A model generated the notes under the pieces. The model was not told the DNA's origin and did no database searches. It was given only the letters and a program-made list of their open reading frames with translations. A stretch of 64,000 bases of DNA. Origin: Haloarcula nitratireducens (GTDB taxonomy: Archaea; Halobacteriota; Halobacteria; Halobacteriales; Haloarculaceae). The stretch lies in NCBI RefSeq assembly GCF_019599505.1, contig NZ_RKLT01000002.1, positions 372,001 through 436,000 of the forward strand, given 5' to 3'. Position numbers and translations under genes: made by a program. This document shows positions 18,099-27,421 of this stretch, one piece after another; positions within the stretch are counted from its first letter, which is position 1; every line of letters begins with the position of its first letter.

Positions 18099-18335
18099 TG
18101 TGCCGGGGTAACCGGCGGGCGCGTAAATCCGCTTCGACCGCTCGCTACCGACCGCGACTTATTATTAGAATCCCAACTATTAGTCGATTCGGCGACTGAT
18201 TACGAGCTTCCATACCGATTTCGAATATACCCTAAAATACCTCTATAGAACTCAGAAGTCCCGAACAAGACCTATCAAAAATCGTCTGTCATGCTAAAAC
18301 GTAGGGGATTCGTAATTATACCAATACCGAAAGGA

Positions 18336-18563
18336 ATGTACGTTCCGACGCTAACCGAAGAAGTAGAGGCACACTCGCCGCCGATGTACTCGCTACTCTC
18401 ATCCGCAAGTGAACCGCTGTTCGAGGTCGCTATCGCACTGGGACTGCTCTGTCTCAGTTTCGGGTCGATGCTCGCCGTCCTCACGGGAGCGCACCTCCGT
18501 TCGGGAACGATGGACTCTCTCGGCGAGCGTTCGGCGAACTGGGAGCGAAACGGGGCCGACTGA
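18336..18563 (+). CDS. Small single-pass membrane protein, unknown
   Basis: About 75 residues with one hydrophobic helix (LFEVAIALGLLCLSFGSMLAVL). The start at 18336 follows GAAAGGA (ribosome-site-like); an in-frame ATG at 18291 would add 15 residues. The region before it (18099-18290) is unusually AT-rich for this genome and holds promoter-like CTAAAATACC and TATTATTAGAAT elements for this gene and for raSEA. No family recognised. Confidence 0.5.
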   Translation: MYVPTLTEEVEAHSPPMYSLLSSASEPLFEVAIALGLLCLSFGSMLAVLTGAHLRSGTMDSLGERSANWERNGAD

Positions 18564-18585
18564 GTATCGACGCGGATAGATCTCC

Positions 18586-18951
18586 TCACCGCCGGTACCA
18601 CAGCCACGCCGCGCCGGCGAGGGCCGCGCCGACCGCGTTGGCGAGGAAGTCGAGCCAGCTCGTCCCTCGGGAGGGGACCAGCCCCTGCAGGAGTTCGATG
18701 CCGGCACCGTAGGCGACGGCGATACCCGCGAGCGCGGCGACGACGGTGACCCGCCGGGCAGTTCGCCCCCACGCGAGCAACCCCGTGAGCGCCCCGTAGC
18801 TGAACGCGTGGACCCACTTATCCGGCGAGATACCGAGCAGCGCCGGGATCTGTCCGCCGGCGCTCTCCGGTGTCGGGAGCAGCGACGTGACGAGAAGGAC
18901 GACGGCGAACGCTATCGCGGGTAAGTGTCGTCGCGTCGCCGTCCGGGTCAT
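18586..18951 (-). CDS. VanZ-like family membrane protein
   Basis: 121 residues, four predicted transmembrane helices. The VanZ-like signature is present: DKWVHAFSYGALTGLL in helix 2, then GAGIELLQGLVPSRGTSWLDFLANAVGAALA. VanZ-domain proteins of bacteria influence teicoplanin resistance; the role in archaea is unknown. A paralogue lies at 28462-28911. The start is the ATG at 18949-18951, just before a short positive stretch and helix 1. Confidence 0.83.
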   Translation of the reverse strand: MTRTATRRHLPAIAFAVVLLVTSLLPTPESAGGQIPALLGISPDKWVHAFSYGALTGLLAWGRTARRVTVVAALAGIAVAYGAGIELLQGLVPSRGTSWLDFLANAVGAALAGAAWLWYRR

Positions 18952-19030
18952 ACGGGGAATTAGTGAGTTCGGGCGATAAGTCGACCGGTCCACGGACCGG
19001 TCCTCCATCGGCCAACGGAGCGATTGCTGC

Positions 19031-20818
19031 CTACCGCTCTTCGACGTGGCGCATCTGGACCGCGATGCCGCGCGTCGAGGACTGCATCTCCGGGCCGCTC
19101 ATCTCCGCGCGGCCGACGCCGAAGGCGGCGTCGCCGCGCACCACCACGTCGTCGCCGACGCGGACGTCGTCGCTGACGTCGACGATGCCCGGCGCGAGCA
19201 CCGAGCCGTGGGGGACGAACGGTTCGATTTCGACGGTCTTGGTCGGCACGTCGCTCTCGGCCCAGCGGCGCGCGCCCGCGGTGGTAAAGGAGAGGACGCC
19301 GTACTGCTGGGCCAGCGTCGCCAGTTGCTCGCCGTCCTCGTCTTCCGCTCGCAGTTGCGGGTACCGCCCCGCGGTCTGGATGTCTCCGAACAGTTCGTCG
19401 CCGGCTCCCTCACCTAACTGGTAGTCGGCGACCGCTCGGATGGTGTTCGCCTCGCGGGCGGACTTCCGGTAGGTGTCCCACCCCTCCAATTCGGCCGCCA
19501 GATTCCCGAGCGAATCGGCCGTCGTCGGGTGATCTGTGACGGTGTAGCTGAAGTCCAGCCCGAGCGAGGCCTCGACGCGTTCGCAGATGTCGCGGTAGCC
19601 CTCGCCGGGGACGTGGGCGATTATCTCGGGGTAGTCGGCGTCTTCGAGGTAGCGTTCGAGCACCCGCGAGACGAACTCGATCTCGTTGGCGCTCCAGCGA
19701 CCGGTCACCACCGAATCGTAGTGCTGCGCGGGGTAGGTGAGTTCGAGCTCCTGGGGGACGACGCCGATGGGAGAGGTCATAGACACCATGTGGGCGCGCC
19801 AGTGGACGGCGTCGTGGTACTGCTTGTGGCTCTGCGAGTCGCTGTAGGGCTTGCGAGCGGAACAGGGGACGATGACCAGCGGCCGGTCGTCGAATCGCGG
19901 GACGTACCGCTCGGTGACGCGCTCGGCGAAGCGCTGGATCTCGACGCGTCGGATGGCGTCCTCGGTGGCCGCCGAGAGCTGCGCGCGGCGGATGAGCGGC
20001 GTGCGCTCCTCGACGTAGCCGTACTCCTGATCGAGTCGGCGTACCGTCGCCGTCAGCCAGTTGTCCTGTCGTGCCTGCCCCTCGACGTAGTCGCGCAGGC
20101 GGCCGTCCCGAATCCGGCGGCGGACCCGCCGGAGTTCCGCCGCGAGCGCGTTGACGTTGTGAGCGACGCAGTCCTCGCGAGTGAACTCTTCGCGAGGCAC
20201 CTGACAGGCGGGACACGAGCAGGGCAACTCCTCCAAGTCTTCGAGGAAGTACGCCTCGTCGGTCGTCAAGTAGCGGCCCTCGGTCCCGCGAATCACGGCG
20301 CGATCCGGGTCCACCAGGTCGACGCCCGCGTAGACGAGCGTGGCGACGTTGCGGGGCGTGGCGACGCCGGGGAGATACAGCGCGGTGTCGGCGGGGGTGT
20401 TCTCCCGCGTGGTCGTCACCGCGTCGACGAACGCCGCCGCGTGGCCGACGTAGCCCGGCGCGCCCGAGAGGACGTACGCGTCGCTGTCGTGGTCGGTCGC
20501 GGTCCGCGGCGAGACGACGGCGGCGCTCGGGTAGTCGACGTCGGGGTAGGAACTGGCGAAGGCGTCTTCGACCTCGTCGGGGGTCCCGGCGGGCAGGCCC
20601 CGATGGGGGAGTATCGTCACCCGCGAGTCGTCGCCCTCGGGCCGCTCCTGTGACTCGGCCCAGAGCCCGCCCGCGTCGGCGAGAACGGGGTGGACGTCGC
20701 CCGGCGTCGTCGCGTCCGCGTCGTCCACCAGCGCCGGCGTCGTCACGGACTCGGCGAGGCGCAACTCGCCCAGTCGCGCGGCCCCGTCGCGCTCGTGGAC
20801 CTCGAAGTAGTCGGTCAT
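19031..20818 (-). CDS. arcS: Archaeosine synthase subunit alpha ArcS
   Basis: Adds lysine to preQ0 in tRNA position 15, the step before RaSEA; 595 residues. The N-terminal half is TGT-like, with a zinc site formed by Cys200, Cys202, Cys205 and probably His220. The ArcS-specific motif PCSARKPYS is at 318-326. A PUA RNA-binding domain covers roughly 515-590 (VPHGSVLAPGIVDV, then VGDDVVVRGDAAFGVGRAEM). The start is the ATG at 20816-20818, just before the conserved MTDYFEV. Confidence 0.94.
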   Translation of the reverse strand: MTDYFEVHERDGAARLGELRLAESVTTPALVDDADATTPGDVHPVLADAGGLWAESQERPEGDDSRVTILPHRGLPAGTPDEVEDAFASSYPDVDYPSAAVVSPRTATDHDSDAYVLSGAPGYVGHAAAFVDAVTTTRENTPADTALYLPGVATPRNVATLVYAGVDLVDPDRAVIRGTEGRYLTTDEAYFLEDLEELPCSCPACQVPREEFTREDCVAHNVNALAAELRRVRRRIRDGRLRDYVEGQARQDNWLTATVRRLDQEYGYVEERTPLIRRAQLSAATEDAIRRVEIQRFAERVTERYVPRFDDRPLVIVPCSARKPYSDSQSHKQYHDAVHWRAHMVSMTSPIGVVPQELELTYPAQHYDSVVTGRWSANEIEFVSRVLERYLEDADYPEIIAHVPGEGYRDICERVEASLGLDFSYTVTDHPTTADSLGNLAAELEGWDTYRKSAREANTIRAVADYQLGEGAGDELFGDIQTAGRYPQLRAEDEDGEQLATLAQQYGVLSFTTAGARRWAESDVPTKTVEIEPFVPHGSVLAPGIVDVSDDVRVGDDVVVRGDAAFGVGRAEMSGPEMQSSTRGIAVQMRHVEER

Positions 20819-20920
20819 GGGGAGTCGTCGGCCGCGCGCGACCAACTATCTTGCCTTTGGCCCGGAACCGCCGTCGGCGACCGGGCAAGCGTAATCCCTC
20901 TCGCGCCCGAAACCGAGACT

Positions 20921-21124
20921 GTGAAAGTCAGCGTCAGCGGCGAGTTCCGGAGCGCCACGGCCGAAGAGACGGTGAGCACCGAGTTCGAGGACGAGTCGCT
21001 CCGCGACGCGCTGTCGGCGTTCGCCGAGGAGTACCGAGCGGCCGAACGTCGCCTCGTCGAGGAAGACGCGGGAACCGACGTCCGCTACCGCCGCGGCGTT
21101 CGTTCGGAAGACCGAGACGGGTGA
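20921..21124 (+). CDS. Short MoaD/ThiS-like (beta-grasp N-half) protein, uncertain
   Basis: 67 residues from a GTG at 20921. The first 40 residues (KVSVSGEFRSAT, then LRDALSAFAEEYRAAE) resemble the first two strands and helix of a MoaD/ThiS beta-grasp protein. The chain ends without the second half or a C-terminal GG, so it is either a divergent small protein or a truncated one. TATA-like CTATCTTG lies upstream, consistent with a leaderless mRNA. No confident family. Confidence 0.45.
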   Translation: MKVSVSGEFRSATAEETVSTEFEDESLRDALSAFAEEYRAAERRLVEEDAGTDVRYRRGVRSEDRDG

Positions 21125-21163
21125 GGTCCGTGGGGTTTTCCCCATCGGTCGGCAACGACGACT

Positions 21164-21415
21164 ATGGTCGGCTCTCGAACCGCGACGGCACTCGTCGGCC
21201 TCCTCGCGAGTTTGTTCGTCACTGCGGCGCTGTGGTGGTACTTCGACAGCCTGTTCGTCTTCCTCTTTCTCCCGTTCGTCCCGTTCCTGTTTCGGGGGTT
21301 GGGCGGCGAATCCGAGCGCGAAGTCCGGGAGTGCCCGCAGTGCGGGTTCCAGACCGAAGCCGCCGAGTTCGACTACTGCCCGCGGGACGGGACGCGACTG
21401 GAACGCCGGCGCTGA
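21164..21415 (+). CDS. Membrane protein with C-terminal zinc ribbon
   Basis: 83 residues: two hydrophobic segments (about 8-24 and 28-45) joined to a cytosolic treble-clef/zinc-ribbon tail (CPQCGFQTEAAEFDYCPRDG). Only three of the usual four ligands are Cys, with Asp in the last position (CPRDG). The family is unassigned; such proteins are frequent in haloarchaea. It is 39 bases after the preceding small gene. Confidence 0.7.
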   Translation: MVGSRTATALVGLLASLFVTAALWWYFDSLFVFLFLPFVPFLFRGLGGESEREVRECPQCGFQTEAAEFDYCPRDGTRLERRR

Positions 21416-21469
21416 CGTCCCTGCCCTCGCCTGCCGCACGCTCTTATCGCGTCCGAGGGTAGCCGCCGT

Positions 21470-22000
21470 GTGGAGATAACCGACCTCATTCGGACGGGTT
21501 CAGTCACGGAGCCGACGGACGAGGAGACGAACGACTCGGAGCGACTGACGCCGGGACGCGCGGCGCTGCTCGGTGTCAAGGGCGGGCTCATCGCCACGGC
21601 GGTCATGACGCTGTACCGGCTCCCGCTCTTCCGCGCGCTGCCGCCGACGGCGGAGTTCTGGGCGAAGTACGTCGGGAGCGGGGAGGCCGACGAGTACTTC
21701 GCGGAGAGCCTGCTGTTGCACTTTCTCTACGGGGCAGTCGGCGGCGGTCTCTTCGGGGTCGGGTTCGGCCGGTTCGGCTTCGACGGGGAAGACGAACGAC
21801 TGCGCGGCGGGCTCGTCACCGGATTCGTCTACAGTCTCCTCATGTCCGTGTTCGGGACGAAAGTCGTCTTCCCGTTCGTCCTCGACGAGTCGATCGAATA
21901 CGACGAGAAGCTCGTCTTCCACGTCGGTCACGCCATCTACGGGCTGTCGCTGGGAACGTGGCTCGGGTCCCGGAACGCCTTCGGCGAAGTGTACGACTGA
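21470..22000 (+). CDS. Conserved polytopic membrane protein, unknown
   Basis: 176 residues from a GTG, with an acidic N-terminus (about 30 residues) and four predicted membrane segments. Glycine-rich packing motifs are visible (YGAVGGGLFGVGFGRFGF, then LVTGFVYSLLMS). CTTATC about 25 bases before the GTG is a possible TATA box, which would make it leaderless. No family is recognised with confidence. It is convergent with the Rieske oxidoreductase (5-base gap). Confidence 0.7.
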   Translation: MEITDLIRTGSVTEPTDEETNDSERLTPGRAALLGVKGGLIATAVMTLYRLPLFRALPPTAEFWAKYVGSGEADEYFAESLLLHFLYGAVGGGLFGVGFGRFGFDGEDERLRGGLVTGFVYSLLMSVFGTKVVFPFVLDESIEYDEKLVFHVGHAIYGLSLGTWLGSRNAFGEVYD

Positions 22001-22005
22001 GGACC

Positions 22006-23580
22006 TCAGGTAGCCGACTCGTCGTCCGACACCGACACGTCGTCGAGGTCGACCGCATCCAGTTCCTCGACGGCCGGCGAGTCGAGCACGTCGCCGTCGC
22101 AGTCGAAGCGGGAGCCGTGACACGGGCAGTCCCACGAGCGCTCCCCGTCGTTCCACTCGACGAGACAGCCCAGGTGCGTACAGCGGGCGGAGACGGCGTG
22201 TAACTCGCCGTCGGCGTCCCGCGAGACGCCTACCGGCGTCGCGCCGTCCCTGACGACGGTCCCCTCGCCCCGGCCCAGCGAACCGACCTTCTCGGCCGGC
22301 GACGGTTCGAGGCGGTCCCCGACGAAGTGTCGCATCGAGTCGGCGTTGTAGTGAAGGAACGCCCGCATCGACGCGCCCACCTGCAGGCGGTTCGGGTCGT
22401 AGACGTCCCGCCAGGACGGCTCCCGACCGAGGACGAGTTCGGAGAGGAGGCGACCGGCGGCGACGCCGTTGGTCAGCCCCCAGCCGCCGAAGCCCGTCGC
22501 GACGTAGACGTGGTCCGAGCGGGGCGTGTGCGGGCCGACGAAGGGGACCTCGTCGACGGCGGTGTAGTCCTGTGTCGACCAGCGGTACTCGATCGACTCA
22601 ACGTCGAAGCGCTCGCGTGCCTGCCGTTCGAGCGCTCGGTACCGCTCCTCGGTGCTGCCGCCCTGCCCGGTCTGGTGGTTCTGCCCGCCGACGAGCACCA
22701 TCGACTCGTCCCCGCCCGGGCGGGGACGCACCGAGAAGTACGGTTCCTCCGAGTGGTAGTACATCCCCTCGACGGGGTCGTCGCGCACCCGCGCCGCGAC
22801 GACGTAGGACCGTTTCGGATACAGGCGACTGAAGTAGAGCGCGCGGTCGACGAACGGGAAGTTGGTGGCCATCACCACGTCGTCGGCGGTGAGGTCGCCG
22901 TACTCGGTCTGAACGCGGCACGGGTCCCCGTCGTCGACGTCGAGGGCCTTCGTGTCCTCGAAGACGTAGCTCCCGTCGCCGGGTATATCCCGGGCGAGGG
23001 CGAGCAGGTACTTTCGGGGGTCGAACCGGGCCTGCTCGTCGAAGCGAACGGCCGCCTCGACGTCGTAGGGCAACGGCGTCGACTCCGTGTAGGTGGCCGG
23101 TAGTCCCACCCGCCTCGCGGCGTCGACCTCGTCGCGGACGTCCCCGCGGCCGTCGCGCGACGTCGCGTACGTGTAGGCGGGCGTCCGCTCGAACTCGCAG
23201 TCGATGTCGCGCGCCTCGATGGTCGCCTCCACCTCGTCGATGGCCGCCTGGTTCGCCTCGGCGTACTGTCGGGCCTCCGCCTCGCCGAAGTGTTCGAGCA
23301 AGTGGTCGTATCGCAGCCCGTGCAGCGAGGTGAGCTTCGCCGTCGTGTGCCCGGTCGTCCCGGTCAGGATGCGGTCTCGCTCGACGACCGCGACGGATTG
23401 GCCGGCCTCTTTGAGCCTCGCCGCCGTCGTGACGCCGGCGATACCGCCGCCGACGACGACGGTATCGACCGAGAGGTCCCGATCCAGTTGGTCGTAGGTC
23501 GTCGGCGACGACCCATCGAGCCAGATGGACGTCGACGCCTTCTCCGGACTGCCGTCAGAGTCGATGTCGTTTCGTTCCAT
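22006..23580 (-). CDS. FAD-dependent oxidoreductase with C-terminal Rieske domain
   Basis: 524 residues. The N-terminal DAO-type FAD domain has VVVGGGIAGVTTA at about 41-53 and GGWGLTNGVAAGRLL near residue 370-385. The C-terminal Rieske [2Fe-2S] domain (about 430-505) has ligands in CTHLGC and CPCHGSRF. Bacterial homologues are annotated as amine/glycine oxidase-like Rieske proteins; the substrate is unknown. There is no signal peptide, so it is cytosolic. Confidence 0.9.
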   Translation of the reverse strand: MERNDIDSDGSPEKASTSIWLDGSSPTTYDQLDRDLSVDTVVVGGGIAGVTTAARLKEAGQSVAVVERDRILTGTTGHTTAKLTSLHGLRYDHLLEHFGEAEARQYAEANQAAIDEVEATIEARDIDCEFERTPAYTYATSRDGRGDVRDEVDAARRVGLPATYTESTPLPYDVEAAVRFDEQARFDPRKYLLALARDIPGDGSYVFEDTKALDVDDGDPCRVQTEYGDLTADDVVMATNFPFVDRALYFSRLYPKRSYVVAARVRDDPVEGMYYHSEEPYFSVRPRPGGDESMVLVGGQNHQTGQGGSTEERYRALERQARERFDVESIEYRWSTQDYTAVDEVPFVGPHTPRSDHVYVATGFGGWGLTNGVAAGRLLSELVLGREPSWRDVYDPNRLQVGASMRAFLHYNADSMRHFVGDRLEPSPAEKVGSLGRGEGTVVRDGATPVGVSRDADGELHAVSARCTHLGCLVEWNDGERSWDCPCHGSRFDCDGDVLDSPAVEELDAVDLDDVSVSDDESAT

Positions 23581-23763
23581 GGACTGTCCAGGACGACAGG
23601 AGCGACCGAAAGCGCACTCGTCGAGAGTACCGCCCGAACGCGCGTGCGAGGGTTTCAGCGGCCACTATCGTACCCGGCCGTAGTTCGGCTATCACGCGGA
23701 AAAGTCCGAGGCAAGCACTTGCCACGGCGGTGTTCGGGACCGGTCCCCTGAGCGGGGTGCGGC

Positions 23764-24378
23764 TCAGTCCAGCCGTTCGGCCACCAGCACGCCGACCTGA
23801 TCGGAGACCATCTCGACGGCCGTGACGGCGTAGCCCGCGTCGGTGAAGGCGTCCGCCAGTACGCCGACCGTCGCCGGATCGTCCACCTCGGGGCTGTAGA
23901 ACGGGTCGTCGGGGTTCGGCTCGCCGAAGAACATCACGTCGCCAAGCACGATTCGGCGCGGCTCCAGCCCGGCGATGACGTCGATGGCCTCGCGCTTCTC
24001 GTCGTCGCCCAGGTGGTGCATGGCGAAGTTCGAGGTGACGATGTCCACGTCGACGCCCTCGGGCACCGCCGGGTCGCGGAAGCGGCCCTCGCCGAACTCG
24101 ACGTTCTCGACGCCCTGTTCGCCGGCTTTCTCGCGGGCCTGTTCGAGCATCCCCTCGCTGATGTCCCGGCCGACGACCGACTCGGCGGCCTCGGCGACGC
24201 CGAGGGCGATGGCGCCCGTGCCGGTTCCCAAATCGAGCACTACGTCGTCCGACTGGGGATCGGCGTGTCCGACGACGAGGTCCGCGCAGGCGCGGTACTC
24301 GGGGGAGTCCTGACTCTCGTCGTAGTCGGCGGCGTGGTCGGAGAAGCGGTCCGCGTGTTCGTCGAGCGACTTCTTCAT
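23764..24378 (-). CDS. Class I SAM-dependent methyltransferase
   Basis: 204 residues with the SAM-binding motif I VLDLGTGTGAIALGVA, an acidic post-I residue in VGRDISEGMLEQAR, and motif IV VDIVTSNFAMHHL. This is the UbiE/Methyltransf_11-25 type; the acceptor is unknown. The start could also be the ATG four codons upstream (24390). Confidence 0.88.
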   Translation of the reverse strand: MKKSLDEHADRFSDHAADYDESQDSPEYRACADLVVGHADPQSDDVVLDLGTGTGAIALGVAEAAESVVGRDISEGMLEQAREKAGEQGVENVEFGEGRFRDPAVPEGVDVDIVTSNFAMHHLGDDEKREAIDVIAGLEPRRIVLGDVMFFGEPNPDDPFYSPEVDDPATVGVLADAFTDAGYAVTAVEMVSDQVGVLVAERLD

Positions 24379-24439
24379 ACCCGAACCCACGCTCCGGACC
24401 GGGAAGTGCGTCTCGGCTCCGCCCGGTCGGTCCGAGGCG

Positions 24440-25744
24440 TCAGCGGTCGTACTGCTCGCGGACGAGGTGGGCGATACCGCGATCCTCGAGGCGGTCCATC
24501 GGAGCGAGCATCGTCAGCTGGACGACCCCCGGCAGGCGGCCGATCTCGACGCCGCCGGTGAACGTACAGCGCGTCCGGACTTCGCCCTCGGACATGTCCA
24601 GTAGCGCGCCCGCCCGGTCGAAGGCGTTCTCGGTGGCGTCGTTGACCGTCGCGCCGGACCCGACGACCTGAATCGGCCCCATGTCCGTCTCGACGTCGAC
24701 GCCGTACTCCTCGCCCAGGGCTTCCCCGGCCGCGACGTCCTCGTCCGTGTACGGCTTGGCGATGTGGGGCAGGTCCTCCTCGTTCGGCAGGAGGACCGGC
24801 CCGTCGATGTCCAGTCCCTCGATGACCTCCACCTCGAACTCGGCGCGGCCGCTCACGTCGGTGGTGTGGAGCGCGAGTTCGCCGTCGCCCTGGTTGGCGT
24901 GCATGTCGCCGACGTAGATTCCGCCGCCGTCGACCTTCACGGGACAGAGGAGTATCGCCCCCTCGCGGACGGCGTTGATGTCCATGTGGCCGTCGGTGCG
25001 GTCGGCGAGTTCGTCCTCGCTGTCGAGGCCCCAGTCGTGGTCCGCGCCGACGAGGAACTGCCCGAAGTCCCCGGCGTTGTGCGAGTCCGGCAGCTCGATA
25101 GGCGGCGTCGTCCCGATGTTACCGAGGAACGGTCGGAGGTGGCCGAGCGTCCCGGGCATCTCCGACGGCTCGTACAGCAGGATCGGGTGCTGGCGTGAGT
25201 TCTCCGGGAGCGCCATCGCCTCGTCCGCCCGCTCGGCGAGGCCGTGTGCGGCCTCGCTGTCGACCGTCAGCCCGACTTCGCCGTCGTGGTCGAACACCGC
25301 GGTGACGCCGTATTCGAAGGCGAACGAGGAGGCGTTGGCACCGCACTCCGCGCAGCGGATCGACTCCTCGCCGGTCCCCTCGACGACGCTCTCGGGCCAC
25401 TCGGCACCGCACTCGGGACACTCGTGGTCGACGAACGGATCGTCGCCGAACGCGCCCTCGCGCTCCGCCATCGACCCGGTGCTGGTGGCGACGCTCGTCA
25501 CCTCGATGTCCCTGATGCGGACGGCGATGGCGTCGCCGACCTCCGCGCCGTCGACGCGGATGGGTTTCGTTACCTCGTGGCCGCCCCGGAACTCCGGGGT
25601 TATCATCGGCCCCCAGCAGGCCGGCGGCGTGTGCGTTCTGATCGTTCCGCCGTCGGCGACTGTCCCGGCCCACTCCTGTTCCGGGCCGACCAGCCCGAGC
25701 GTGTACTCGTCGACTTCGAGCTCTTTCGTGACTTGCTGTGACAT
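24440..25744 (-). CDS. Acetamidase/formamidase family protein with zinc-ribbon insert
   Basis: 434 residues of the FmdA_AmdA family, whose members hydrolyse formamide or short amides to ammonia. Family segments include GPMITPEF, HMDINAVREGAILLCPVKVDGGGIY (split at DGGG) and GDMHANQGDGE. A four-cysteine ribbon (CPECGAEW and CAECGANA) at about residues 112-140 interrupts the usual fold; I associate this with the longer archaeal/bacterial subgroup. The substrate is not certain. It is co-oriented with the methyltransferase (61 bases apart). Confidence 0.88.
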   Translation of the reverse strand: MSQQVTKELEVDEYTLGLVGPEQEWAGTVADGGTIRTHTPPACWGPMITPEFRGGHEVTKPIRVDGAEVGDAIAVRIRDIEVTSVATSTGSMAEREGAFGDDPFVDHECPECGAEWPESVVEGTGEESIRCAECGANASSFAFEYGVTAVFDHDGEVGLTVDSEAAHGLAERADEAMALPENSRQHPILLYEPSEMPGTLGHLRPFLGNIGTTPPIELPDSHNAGDFGQFLVGADHDWGLDSEDELADRTDGHMDINAVREGAILLCPVKVDGGGIYVGDMHANQGDGELALHTTDVSGRAEFEVEVIEGLDIDGPVLLPNEEDLPHIAKPYTDEDVAAGEALGEEYGVDVETDMGPIQVVGSGATVNDATENAFDRAGALLDMSEGEVRTRCTFTGGVEIGRLPGVVQLTMLAPMDRLEDRGIAHLVREQYDR

Positions 25745-25894
25745 ACCATGAATTGGTTAGACGTAGAACAGGATAAACGTACGCCCCGGACTCGATTACG
25801 CGGACGAGAAGCCGTCGGCAGACGGGTCGTTACCGCTCGCTTCGCTTCTCGTTCCGACTCGAGGACCGCGCTCCTTCCAGTCGCGCGTCCCTCG

Positions 25895-27367
25895 CTACTC
25901 TCTCGCGTGCAAGTCCCGCAGGCGAACCCGCTCCGGAACCCGCTCGAGCGCCGTCGCCGCCCAGTCGTCGTGGACCAGCGTGAACGAGACGTCGGGATGC
26001 AACTCGACGAGGCGGGCGACGCCGTCGGCCGCCGCTTCGTGGGCCACCCGGTCCGCTCGGTCGGGAACCTCCGCGGTCAGGGGGTACGTGTCGCCGAGAT
26101 CTCGCGGGTAGGGACCGAATGGCGGGCGGACCCCCCACGTCTCGTCGTAGCGGTCGTTCGACCCGCCCTCGGTCAGCAAGACCTCGTCGCCGTCGATATC
26201 GAAGCGGTCGAGACGCTCGTGGTGGCGCAGGACCTCGGGTCGACGCGCGCTCTCGGCGGAGGTGTAGAAGAACGTCCCCTTCGAGACGCGGTCGGTTCGT
26301 TCGAGTTGCTCGGCGTGGTCCAGCAGCGCGCGGTAGCCGTCGAGCATCGTCGGGTGCCCGCGAGCGCGGGCGTCGACCAGTTCCAGGAGCGTCCCCGAGC
26401 GGATGGCCTGTCGGACGGTCCGTATCTCGCCGTAGGTGACGTGGAGGTTGTGGCGGGCGAGCAGTTCGCCCCGGACCTTCTCGGCCATCCCGGCGAGTTC
26501 CGCGGGCGTGTGGTCGGTACAGATCGGACACTGACAGGGGAAGTACTCCATGTCGTCTAAGTGCTCGGTTCCTCGCACGGTGAGGTAGCGGTCGTCGCGG
26601 GCGTACAGGGCGTACGCCGCCGAGTCGAAGAGGTCACAGCCCAGCGCGGCGGCCATGGCGAACATCATCGGGTGGCCCGCGCCGAAGAGGTGGACCGGCC
26701 CGGACTCGCCGAGGCCGCGCTTGCAGGCGGCGACGACGTCCGCGAGGTCGGCGTAGCGGTACTCGTTCATCAGCGGGACGACCGCCCCGAGAGGGAACAC
26801 GTCCAGTCCCGTCGACTTGGCGTCTCTCGCGGCCCGTTCGCGCAGGTCGGGGTACGTCGACCCCTGGACCGGGGCGGTGACGAGCATCTCGCCGGTGTCC
26901 GCGTCGACTGCGCGCTCGAGTCGCTCCTGCGTGGTCGCCAGTTCGGCTTCGGCCTGCTCGCGGTCGACGTCCGGCGGCGTGGGAATGTCCACGGGCGTCC
27001 CGATGTCGCTCCCGATGTCCCGTTGGAACCGCAGGATCTCCTCGGTCGTCACGTCGATCTCGCCGTACTCCGAGAGCTGGAAGGACCCGGAGTCGGTCAT
27101 GATCGCGCCCGAGAAGTCCAGCAGGTCGTGGAGGCCGCGGTCCAGCGCGGGGTCGCGTAAATCGTCGGAGCCGTGGAGGATGTAGCTGTTCGTGATGAGG
27201 ATCTCCGCGCCGAACTCCGATTCGAGCGTCGACGGCTCGACCGTCTGGACGTGCGGGTTCACCACGGGGAGGATGGTCGGCGTCTCGACGGTGACGCCGG
27301 CCCGCGGGACGGTCAGTTCGCCCAGCCGACCCGCGGCGTCGTAGGCGCGGACCTCGAAGTTGGTCAT
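25895..27367 (-). CDS. tgtA: tRNA-guanine(15) transglycosylase
   Basis: Exchanges G15 of tRNA for preQ0, the first tRNA step of archaeosine synthesis; 490 residues. The TIM-barrel Asp in MTDSGSFQ is Asp92, and the archaeal nucleophile region is [16 protein letters not shown]. The zinc ligands are in CQCPICTDH. The chain is shorter than the full archaeal TgtA and seems to lack a terminal PUA domain, which is instead in ArcS. It acts with ArcS and RaSEA, encoded upstream in the window. Confidence 0.95.
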   Translation of the reverse strand: MTNFEVRAYDAAGRLGELTVPRAGVTVETPTILPVVNPHVQTVEPSTLESEFGAEILITNSYILHGSDDLRDPALDRGLHDLLDFSGAIMTDSGSFQLSEYGEIDVTTEEILRFQRDIGSDIGTPVDIPTPPDVDREQAEAELATTQERLERAVDADTGEMLVTAPVQGSTYPDLRERAARDAKSTGLDVFPLGAVVPLMNEYRYADLADVVAACKRGLGESGPVHLFGAGHPMMFAMAAALGCDLFDSAAYALYARDDRYLTVRGTEHLDDMEYFPCQCPICTDHTPAELAGMAEKVRGELLARHNLHVTYGEIRTVRQAIRSGTLLELVDARARGHPTMLDGYRALLDHAEQLERTDRVSKGTFFYTSAESARRPEVLRHHERLDRFDIDGDEVLLTEGGSNDRYDETWGVRPPFGPYPRDLGDTYPLTAEVPDRADRVAHEAAADGVARLVELHPDVSFTLVHDDWAATALERVPERVRLRDLHARE

Positions 27368-27421
27368 TGTCCGTCGTGGGCGGGGCGCGCGCCTAAGAGT
27401 TGTGTTCCCCGTCCGAGTCGC

